Shown: positions 54,191 to 64,000 of the stretch, in pieces
How the letters are laid out: each line of letters starts with the position of its first letter
Numbering within the stretch: position 1 is the first letter of the stretch
Origin: Ecdyonurus torrentis
Lineage: Eukaryota > Arthropoda > Insecta > Ephemeroptera > Heptageniidae
Assembly: GCA_949318235.1 (NCBI GenBank)
Contig: OX439131.1
Location: 36,412,805-36,476,804, forward strand
DNA length: 64,000 bases
Direction of reading: 5' to 3'
The notes under the pieces: model-generated
What the model was told of the DNA's origin: nothing
The model's database searches: none
Seen by the model: only the letters and a program-made list of their open reading frames with translations
Made by a program: the position numbers and the translations under genes

Positions 54191-56000
54191 TTTTCTTTTT
54201 TTAAAGGCGCAAAATCACTTAGCTTATAATTTGACTTTAATGGACATTGCCGTATATACTGCGTATTTTGCATGTACAGTACACACGATTTTGATAATAT
54301 ATTCTTCCCATTCAACCTACTCGCGCTAAATTTGCAAAATTATTCTAATGGAAAAATCGTGTATTAATTTTAAATGATAAAATATACTATATCATAATCA
54401 TAATATGTATATAAGTATAACAAGTTCAGTAAAGGAATTTTAGTTTTCATTATATTAAAATAATTGTACGTAATAACTGAAAAAATTTCACAAGATAGCG
54501 TATGTACTTTGTACAAATATTTCAACATCTGTCACTAATTAATCATTGTAAAACATATTTACAGTATAACATCATTATTCAAAGTCTTCTTTACTTTGAA
54601 ATATTGTTATAAATTATAATTTGTTTGATAAAATACTTTTTAATATTTTATTTTCTTACAATAACTGCGTATTAAATAATAACAAAAAAGTCCTACGATC
54701 ATTAAATTTAAAAAATATATATCTCAAATTTTGGTCAAGAGAAAGAAAAATAATATTAATCATTTGTTTAAGGAAAAGAAAAGAAAGAAAAACGAGATTT
54801 AAATGTTGAAAGATAAAATACGTAAACATAAATCAACGTGAATTATTAAGTTGACAGCACTGTATGCTATAATGTGAAATTTTAGAGTTCCTCTATAATG
54901 TTTAAAATTTTAATTACAAAATGAAGGTAAAATTCTTCACCTCTTTTGCTATATTTTAATATTTACCTTATATTTATCAGAGTATATTTTATATTACATG
55001 TATGTAATATTATTTCTCTTCGAGTTTCCCTAAGACACACACTGAAAGTATAATATTATGTAACTTTGAAATAAAACTCAAATTTTTAATGTTATACAAT
55101 ACTTTAATAGAGGCTGCAAAAGTGCAGTATTTTACTTTTTACAAATAAAATATCGTATTTTAAAGATTTATAAATATTATACCTTAAATGAGGTATAACA
55201 AGTTCAATTAATTTTGCATACAAAAGGTATACCCTTGTGAAAAAATTTTTTAATAAAAATTTCTTTTCAGTAAAAAAAAGGAAAAAACAAAACAAGAAAA
55301 ACAAACTTATATAGCTTTAAGAAGAGAGATCCGAATCGCGCAATTACCTTATCAACATAGTAATCTCAACTGGACTAATTTATTGGCACAGTAAAGTCTT
55401 AGACTAATAGGAACCATTTATTTTTACATTTTTAACCCGAATAAGGATTGATATAATCAACAACTATTTTGTGTCCTTATTTCAGTGGTTACTTAAATTG
55501 AAATTGCTATCAAATTTGATATAAATTGAGGAAAAAATTGAATCACTCACTTTCAATTATTTTTCTTAAGATATTATTATTATTTTTTAAATTTGTGCAC
55601 TATATTTCCAAGCACGCTTACGTACAAAGCACAATCTGTTCATAATATGCTGCACAATGGAATTTTAAGTTTAATGCTTTTATAGATAAGTATTATATAT
55701 TCAAAAAGGTCATTTTTTACTTGCCTTTCGGAACAGAGAGAGAGAGAGAGAGAGAGAGATTTTGTATTATTAAAATGATTTTATATGGTATCCGTTATAC
55801 ATTTATAAAAGAAATTATAAATTAATAATGTCATACTAAAAAATAATTTTCAATATACTCTGCTTAGAATAATCGATTCCAAGCACTATACAGATTTTTA
55901 TTTAAAGTCGACTGAAGCTGCTTTCTGAAATACTTTCAATAAGAATTCTACATCCTAATCTTACGTTCTTTCTAACAAAAGAAACAGTCTTTTAGATTTA

Positions 56001-56005
<5 letters not shown>

Positions 56006-56088
<83 letters not shown>
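56006..56088. repeat. (AT)n microsatellite
   Basis: About 41 AT units. Confidence 0.97.
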
Positions 56089-56089
<1 letters not shown>

Positions 56090-56592
56090 AAAATTCTATA
56101 TTAGAAAATGTGGCGTATGAAAAATAAAATTCTTTCAAAAAGAATGTCAGAGAAATTTACTGCATTTTTTTTATTTATATAATATATAAAAAAATATTAA
56201 AGTTTGGATTAAAAAACTGACAAACCTACTTGATAGACATACTCTCTTTAAAATTATAAAATGAAGCCTCAAAACGTGAGAATTTTTTTTCTTATGTTTA
56301 TTTTCAACATGCTATAGCTTTCTAAAAATAGAGAAAAACTTAAATTTTAGACTGAAAGATTTCTCAAAATATTGATTTTTTATCGTAAATGTTATAAATT
56401 ATTTAAGAGAGAGAGAGAGAGAGAATCCTTTTGTATGTACTTTGACCTGTTTTATGGTGTCGGTGAAAATCCTTTGGGAGTAGCTATATAAACTTTTATA
56501 TGTTCTTTAATTGCATGTGAGTTGTGTTTAAAAAAAGGTATTATTTAAGACACTATAATATGTACATTATACCTTACTAACTTAGAGTGCAC

Positions 56593-56626
<34 letters not shown>

Positions 56627-59159
56627 ACGCATAGAGAGAGAGAGAGAGAGAGAGAGAGTTAAAATGTTTAGTCGTGTTTTTTTTTTGAACAAGATTAGGG
56701 TGATAAAGTTAAGATTGATGCGTGGTATGTGGTGCGTTTTAAACTGATGATCTCACTTATATAAATGACACTAAAATGTCATCCGTGGTAAAACATTTAA
56801 AGAGAAGAAAGTCTTACTTAAATTATCATAAAACTTTATGCAAAAACTTATGTATCACATTTGTGTATATTATATTCATCAGTCTAAAAGTTGTTTAATA
56901 TAATATGAATAAATTAACGTTCTTGTTTACTTTTCTTTTACATTGTTATTATAATAATAAAAGAAAGTTTTTTTATTAATTTTTTTTTAATTTTATTTGA
57001 AGTTTTTTTGTCATTGTATTTTATTATAAAAAATAAAATAGTTAAATTACTTATATAATAAAGTTTTACTATTGAATTTCTTTAAAACTATAAGTATAAA
57101 GTAAAAAAAAAAAAAGTGCTTTTAAAACCACACTTTAGAAGCTTTAGAAAAGTAAATTTGTTTTTAGACATTAGTATTTTTATGTAAATCTTTATCGTTT
57201 AAGCAATATACTGTACTTATATAAAAATCGGAAAAATAAAATAACTTTTAATCCGATTTATAACCTTTTGAAAACGACATTTATATTACTGCACTGTGCA
57301 CCATATGCACTATGTTATAACAAAGCCGTTCTACGAAACGCAAATTTAAAGTGGTGCATTCATACGGCAATGCAATTTATTGCACACTTGCACAGCAAAA
57401 AAAAATAATAATAATAAATAAAAAATATTATTATTATTTTAATTTTTTGTAGTGACTATATATATTACGTGAAAATATTTAACTGTGGTGTGTATGGGTT
57501 ACTAATATGGCCGCTGTATTTAAAAGACTCATGTTGCGCTTCGTCACGTGATAAATCACATATAACGATAAAATGTAAATCACGTCAATTCAAAAACACA
57601 GCTCTATGAAAATTCACGATGATATACGAAAATTTTATCTATTTAAATTAAATCTTATTTTATTTTACAGTACACTTCTAATTATGTCATTAACACATTA
57701 CAATCAATAATCGTCACCAATATTGATATTTTATAAAATATTTTCATACCTAAATCAAACATAAAAAAAAGTATAAAATGTTTAGCATACAGAAGTTGGA
57801 ATTAATATTAAAAAAAATCCCTTTGCTTTGTAATGTCAACATCAATTAATGGGATTTTGTATATATGTGTGTAACTAAAACATGAGATTAATATGTTATC
57901 TCTTGTTTAACTTTTCAGCTTTGATATGGATACGTCACAGTAACGATAATAACACTAACACTCGGATCAATATTTTTTTACTAAACAAATATCAATAACC
58001 GTAAGAATTAAAACATATAGATTGATAAATTCCATATTTTTATAGTATAGGGCTCTATAATTGATTGTATTACTTTAAGTGGATACAATAAAAAAACGTG
58101 TGTAAATACAAAATTAGTATAATATTGTATATACTTTATAATATCATATTAATTTATGTATATACGTATACATAAATATGTCCAATGAAGTAAAAAAAAA
58201 ATCCCAATAATTCAACAGTTAGGGAGTTTACGCTTTTATATATTCTTTATTTCTAATCATTGCCACTTTGATATTATTAATAAATTTTGACAGTTCAATT
58301 TTATTTTTGAATCAAATACATGTGGAATCAATTCCACGTTTCAGTGTTTAATTAGTGTTTATATTAGAAATTTGGCAAATTAGAAATGAAAATCATTTCA
58401 CGTGTGACCTTAAAAACATTAAAAACACATTGAAACTACTACTTCTTTGAAATAAAAGGAATGCTAAAACGTAGCCATTATCAATAATGATTCGTCCATG
58501 AGTATCAATTGAGTTTGTTAATTGCTTTAAATATTAATTGACGATTGCTACAAGTGACATCACACAGAGGAATTAGCCGATAGGTTGAAACAAAAACGTA
58601 TAAAATTCAGCCAACCGTTAGACTCATCTGTGTAACTTTATTGTTTATTAGGATAATTATGTTAGATATTAATTATAGCGCAATATGTACCATCGTGGTT
58701 CAATCAACGTTTATTGTTAGTGATTTATCATTATATATATAATATATATTATAACGAAATTGGACGTTTATCTTAGACACAAAATACGTTCACTTAGTTT
58801 TAAGAAGAAAAACAGCAATTTCTATTCTGCAAAAATAAATTCCATCACACACTTATAAAAAAATAAAAATAATAATAAAAAGTATTTTTGGTAATATCAA
58901 TCTCCATTTCTACTTTGAATAATAACAAAAATGCTCAATGATAAACTGTTCCTTCAGTACTAAATTTACAGAGTAACGTGTACTGTATATAACATTGAAC
59001 AACATAATACGTAGTTATAATTTTTATATAATATTTCACAAACAAGTTTTTAGGTGGTAAAATATAATTAAACGTCAATCACACATTTTGTGATTACGCT
59101 TCTATTTTAAAATTAGCTTTTAAATCATTATTATACAACGACAAAAAATATGACAACGC

Positions 59160-59564
59160 CTACTTTGTAAACAAAAAGTGGGGGTAGGGGGTTATTAGAA
59201 ATATAAGAATATAAAGAAACACAAACAAATGATGTGGCTGCTTTGATGAAGCCACTACAAATGACAACAACAAAGAAAAAAAACAAAACATCAAAGTGCT
59301 AACGACACAATGATCTCGTGTGGTTTCTTTCAAGGAAAAATTGACTTGGGGAGAGTGAGAGAAAGAAAGCAGGTTATAAATAAAATAAATTTTTATGTTT
59401 TCTTTATGATTGGTACATATTTTAGCACTCGTTATGAAACATAAAAATAAAAACAATATTATATAGGAACTTAAGCAAACAAACCAAACAAGAGGTTTCA
59501 TATGATGTTGAGTAAAAATTGCCTCAATTTCGATCGATAAATATCGTAGGTTATAAAAAGACAA
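59160..59564 (-). CDS. Unassigned 134-codon open frame
   Basis: The longest frame in the window. From the first Met it encodes about 134 residues, with two strongly hydrophobic stretches (about residues 26-46 and 90-125) and no domain I recognise. The minus strand is T-rich here, which lowers stop frequency and produces F, L and S codons, so hydrophobicity is a composition effect. No splice signals, TATA box or poly(A) signal are positioned to support it. It may be chance. A frame this long in such A+T-rich DNA is unusual enough to record, but I do not assert that it is a gene. Confidence 0.15.
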   Translation of the reverse strand: MSFYNLRYLSIEIEAIFTQHHMKPLVWFVCLSSYIILFLFLCFITSAKICTNHKENIKIYFIYNLLSFSHSPQVNFSLKETTRDHCVVSTLMFCFFSLLLSFVVASSKQPHHLFVFLYILIFLITPYPHFLFTK

Positions 59565-60217
59565 AAATTACTTTAACAATATAATATTTTAGTTATTAAT
59601 TCTCCTTTATATACATTTATAGATAGAAAATGTGAGTTCATATTACTTAGACTTTTATGCATTATGCTTGTTTTAGAAATTGTACTTCATTTCTAAAAGG
59701 GAATAGACAAATTAATATTTGTAATTTACGTAAAATTTTAAATCGTGTAATTATTACCAGAAATATACTGTATGATCATTAAAAGTATTTTAATATACTT
59801 TTTATAACTTTGAAAGCTATCAAAAACGTGTCATCTTAAAAATTAATTAATTAGTTTTTTTTCTTTTTTACGATGCCAGAGATTAAGTTTTAAAAACTTC
59901 AAAAATTATTTTAAATTACAAATAATGATAAAAAATAATAATTGTATTAAATTGAATTCAATTACACCTACTTTAACATGGCGCATATATGCAGTCACAA
60001 TTACAAAGCTACTTTTATATCATTTATTAACTTCTACATAGAAAAGATCATACAATCACTTTTTATCAAAAACTATCTTAATCATGATATTCATGATGAA
60101 GTAATGTGGATTATTTTTTAAACCTAATTCATTTTATATATTCAAGTGAAAAAAATATTCTACTCACAGTACAAACTTTTGAATATTATGTTATGTTTTA
60201 ACGTAGCTGGCAACTGC

Positions 60218-60560
60218 TCAAAGACATAGACAACATAAAACAACATGTGCTTTTTAATGAATAAACACGAAATGGGATCTTCAAAACTGATGACAATTTT
60301 TACTAGAATGTTAATGTAGCCCCACGAGAGAGCGTAAAAATACTGTAAAGTATGCCATTTGCGTGAAAACTCATGTTTATGACGTCAGACACATGCAAAA
60401 AGTAGTATGAAAATATTGTGCGGGTTGCATAAATTGAAATTTCTAATCACTGCTACGGGGCTACTATTGGGTTTATAGACAAACTGAAGTTATTTTTGAA
60501 AATCCCATCAAGTTTTTTGTGATATAAATGCTTATGTTTTTCACTGTTCTATTCCTTTAA
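60218..60560 (-). mobile_element. TTAA-MITE-1 copy 10
   Basis: Right TTAA at 60557-60560; the left terminus is mutated (GCTCAAAGACATAGACAAC). TGACGTCA is intact at 60380-60387. Otherwise near the consensus. Confidence 0.88.
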
Positions 60561-61698
60561 TATATATGGCTCCACATTAGCCAATAGTCCTCTGAGGAAA
60601 CCATTATGGTCTGTACAAATCTACGTCAATCACGTTTCTCTTGACTGCTGGAGCACGTAGAATAGGCTAGAACACGCACAATGAAACAAGTCATGCCTTC
60701 GCACTTCATTTATCCTTTCAAAAATTACCTGGTTTTGAACCTACACACGAAAAAAATGATATAAAATTGCAAGTCAGCAGCTTTAACTTTTTAACTATAC
60801 TCGGACAACGTATGCGATAAAAGAAATCTTTTTTTTTTTTAAATTTTTTTTCTTTCCACACAGAAATTAGTTTCCTTCAACAAATTTAATAATAATAATA
60901 ATACGCATATGCTACTGTATTTATTTTTATTTTAATATACTGTATGTAAATTTTCATGTATTGTAAATTACATCTCACATTTTCTCCTACAGTTGATAAA
61001 AAGTACAAAATAATGATAAAAAAGCTAAAGTTTATAATTTTTAACTTCCTTGTTTTTTGTTATATATATTTTAAGTATCAAATACATAAGGAAATAACAA
61101 ATTAAATGCAGAAATGATGTCAAGTATTAATTTTATAAATGTTATTTGCATGGTTGTTCATGTGCAGTAATTAACTATTATGCTACAATAATTACAAAAT
61201 ATTTTTCATCGTCAACAAACTCAAATATACACAAACATTAAAGTTGAATACTTTATATAGCTCTCAAGAGATACACTAATATAGAAAAGTTATTTTCATT
61301 TTATACCTAAATGATAAATAAAATAGAAAAAGTGTTTAATTTCAAATAAATTAATAAAGAATAATAACCTAAAAACAAGAAATTCATAAACAAAATTTAT
61401 TTTATAGAACGTGGGGAAAAAATGGAGATAAATATTGAGCTATGGATAAAAATATAAAATAGGATATTTTTAGTATTTATATTTTAATTCAACATTTTAG
61501 TAAAAAAAAAAGAAAAAAGAAAGAAAGAAAAAAGTAATACAAGGAAAGAAAACAAATTCTAAAGTAATCTGAAAAAATTTATGACTTTATACATTCAATT
61601 TTTAAGTTTAATTTCATCTAAAAAAATTGTCGTTTAAAAATAAAAATAGAATATTTTTAGACTTTGTTAAAATATGTTTCTTTAAGTAGATGAAAATA
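60561..61698. other. AT-rich spacer
   Basis: A GC-richer, apparently unique stretch at 60565-60740 (CCAATAGTCC, GACTGCTGGAGCACG) has no coding frame. The rest is A+T-rich, and no gene is seen. Confidence 0.5.
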
Positions 61699-62041
61699 TT
61701 AAAGGAGTAGACCAGAGAAAAATATAAGCATTTATATCACAAAACACTTGATGAAACTTACATAAATAACTTTAGTTTGTCTCAAAACCCAACTGTAGCT
61801 CCGTAGCAGTGATCATAAATTTCGATTTATGCAACCCGCACAATATTTTCATACTAATTTTTACATGTTTCTGACGTCATAAACATGAATAGTCACACAA
61901 ATTGCATACTTTACAGTATTTTAACGTTCTCTTGTGGGGCTACATTAACATTCTGGTAAAAATTGTCAACAGTTTTCAAGATCCCATTGTATGTTTATTC
62001 ATTAAAAAGCACATGTTGTTTTATGTGGTCTATGGCTTTAA
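61699..62041 (+). mobile_element. TTAA-MITE-1 copy 11
   Basis: TTAA at 61699-61702 and 62038-62041. Ends TTAAAGGAGTAGACCAGAGA and GTGGTCTATGGCTTTAA. TGACGTCA at 61872-61879. One of the least diverged copies. Confidence 0.92.
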
Positions 62042-62280
62042 ACATAGTTACGTGTAATACTATACTCCAGTATAATATACTTGCAATGTCTGTCATTAAG
62101 CATATTGAAACTTAATGAAGGTATAATGTATGACGTCATGATGCTAATTAATAACGTTATCATTTATTTTAGAAATAAATTTACTTTCTATATATCGACA
62201 GAGATCTCACAAAATGTCTTAATTCAAATTGTTTAAAGTCTTATAATTAAACATATATTTTTAATAATGTTGACATCTCT

Positions 62281-62402
62281 ACCAGGAGGGTTTGGGCTTT
62301 CCCCCCCCCCCCCCTCCTTTTACTGTAGGCTCTACTATGTTCACTCTTCCCGGACTCTTCCCAATGGACTCTTCCCGTCGCAAAATCCTGACTACGCTAC
62401 TG
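62281..62402 (-). repeat. GC-rich repeat fragment with C14 tract
   Basis: On the minus strand it starts CAGTAGCGTAGTCAGGATTT, contains three spaced copies of GGGAAGAGTCC or close variants, and ends in a run of 14 G (62301-62314 as C on the plus strand). From memory, a terminus like CAGTGGCGTAGCCAGGATTT next to a G run is a common dispersed DNA-transposon end in many animals; this looks like a diverged copy. The opposite end is not visible. Overlapping frames on both strands here are artefacts of its low A+T. Confidence 0.5.
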
Positions 62403-64000
62403 ATCCTTACTACCGCATCCCCACTACCCTTATTATTTCGAATATATTTCATATTTAATACTAAATTTGTACTATTTACCAAGTTATCATATTATGATAC
62501 TTTTTTAAATTAAGACATTTGACGAGATCACCGTCGATATATAAAATAACTTATTAATATTAAAAAAAAAAACTTTCTGTGCTATTTTTAGTAATTTATA
62601 ATGATATTTGGGTTGTTCAACTTTAACATTTTATTCATTAAATATAAAGTAAAACGATAAAATTGTGTAGGTAGTGAAATTTATATTAAATTATATAACT
62701 TTCATTCATTTTGAGTAAGAATCACAATTTTGTAAAACATTGCCAAGTATATTCAAACTTAATTTTGTAACCTGATATTTACAGTATACATTTACCTCAT
62801 GAAGGTTATATTTATTATTAATAATAAAATAATATACCATCAAAGTTAACATTTAAGCGAAGGTGTTATATAATTGTATTAAAACATGCGTCTATGGCAA
62901 TGATATGGTTTTGGTTGAAGTTCAAAGTAAATATATGTTTTAATAACTTACCAGGTTTTGTATTTATATCACAGAAATAACATAATGATTGAGAAATTGA
63001 TACTATTGTTTTTGCTTTACATATTAATTATTATCGTTAGTTATAAGTAAACAAACACATAAAACTTTTATATAAAGTGCAAGATTTTATGCGTGGGATT
63101 TACTATAAAGTTATAGCATTGATATTATAATAGTTTACTTGTTAAAGTTTTGTGCAATCTTTTCAGCTCTCATAATATTGATTTAAAAATATAATGTATT
63201 ACTGCAGTACGCAATATAAATACATGAAGTTTATGTTATAAAAATAATGAATATTTTAAAGCATTTCATTGCAGTATTATTTAAAAAAAAAAAACTCAAT
63301 GAAATTTTTATTGATTCATATTATTAAGTATTGATTTTTAATTGTGAGCATTGAGTTTTATAAAAATTTTATATTCATCCATGATCACTTAATCATATTA
63401 AAATATTTTAATATCAATTCAGTTCATTACTTTATTTGTGAAAAATAGCAAAAATATCATATATAAAGGAAAAATAATTGAACTCCACAATGTTAAAATA
63501 ATTAATTAAAAAGTTATTAATCTCTCGTTTCTTCAATTCTATTTTTAAAGTTCATCTGTCATACTTGTTGTAATATATAATGAATCTTTTTATTATTAAT
63601 ATTTTTTTAGACAATTATCGGGAAAAAAAGCACCATAGAATGTATAAAATTCAGTTAAACGGAGTTTAGAATTATAGAAATCATTAAATAAAAATAAATA
63701 AACTAAAATTCAACAAGAGCTTTTATTTAGATGAATCATCCGTCCTTTTCAGAATGTGACGCATCCTAAAAGTTATGCAACCTGAAACATATATGTACCC
63801 ACATTGTTGCCTAATTTCAAGGCGCTATCCGTATCAACTTATTATTTAAATTTTCTTCGAATTTGATAACGGTTTCAATTATGATCGTAACATACATTTT
63901 TTTCTCGTCAATTTTTCAATGAAAAAGCTCTTTTTTCTCTCTCTCTTCATTTTTCTTGCTGTCACAATATAAAAGTTTTTATAAGATAAAAAAATTTTTT
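62403..64000. other. AT-rich spacer
   Basis: No gene is called. An acceptor-like CCGTCCTTTTCAG (ending about 63750) leads into a GC-richer patch at 63750-63840, without a donor. Short CT runs lie near 63936-63947. Confidence 0.45.

Larger units (their letters stand above)
54191..60217. other. AT-rich spacer, no gene called
   Basis: Contains (AG)n at 55735-55759, 56406-56424 and 56633-56658, (AT)n at 56006-56088 and an A run at 56595-56621. A GC-richer stretch at 57290-57560 includes TTCGTCACGTGAT. Another at 58550-58640 includes ACGTATAAAATTCAGCC. A 134-codon minus frame at 59160-59564 is listed separately. No splice-bounded exon was found. Confidence 0.4.

Noticed and set aside
62267..62513. 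Pro- and Gly-rich frames on both strands
   Set aside because: They come from the GC-rich repeat fragment and its C14 run.

Overview
This is about 64 kb of very A+T-rich eukaryotic, almost certainly animal, DNA (roughly three quarters A+T by eye). It is dominated by non-autonomous DNA transposons, foldback elements and long AT, AG, CA, AATG and AAAT microsatellites. I find no complete protein-coding gene. Most reading frames over 60 codons are microsatellite or MITE translations. Splice-like signals, Pol III boxes, 8-9 bp target-site duplications (TSDs) and non-LTR-type 3' tails point to a metazoan, probably an invertebrate, with a transposon-rich genome. I cannot name the species.

Layout. 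1-2.3 kb: AT-rich spacer with the first copy of the commonest MITE (TTAA-MITE-1). 2.3-7.6 kb: a four-layer nest. An older dispersed repeat (family B) is split by a 4.9 kb hAT element with TIR TAGAGCTGTGG and TSD GATAAAAG. That hAT is invaded by a long foldback element, which is itself invaded by a 153 bp palindromic MITE. 8.2-9.0 kb: nested copies of a second palindromic MITE, followed by an ankyrin-like coding fragment on the minus strand (about 9.13-9.24 kb). 11.0-11.4 kb: a GC-richer island that could be a promoter or first exon. 13.7-20.5 kb: TTAA elements, large microsatellites and the best internal-exon candidate in the window (16652-16708, plus strand). 22.7 kb: a tRNA-like gene. 24.7-25.3 kb: a 573 bp hAT MITE with a perfect 8 bp TSD that carries a TATA box. 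27.9-31.97 kb: two MITE-1 copies and a 235 bp element with a 9 bp TSD. 36-51 kb: the densest MITE district, with five TTAA-MITE-1, three palindromic TTAA-MITE-2, one TTAA-MITE-3 and one TTAA-MITE-4 copy, two TATAGGGTG elements, two family B copies and a tRNA-derived SINE. 51-64 kb: mostly AT-rich spacer and microsatellites, with a retroelement tail at 54 kb, two more MITE-1 copies and a GC-rich repeat fragment at 62.3 kb.

The main result is a guild of at least five non-autonomous families, 18 copies in all, that share TTAA target sites. Members sit end to end on shared TTAA tetramers at two loci. The palindromic CRE/ATF octamer TGACGTCA occurs 15 times, mostly inside unrelated repeat families. 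If the exon at 16.65 kb is real, most of this window is probably intron of an unidentified plus-strand gene.
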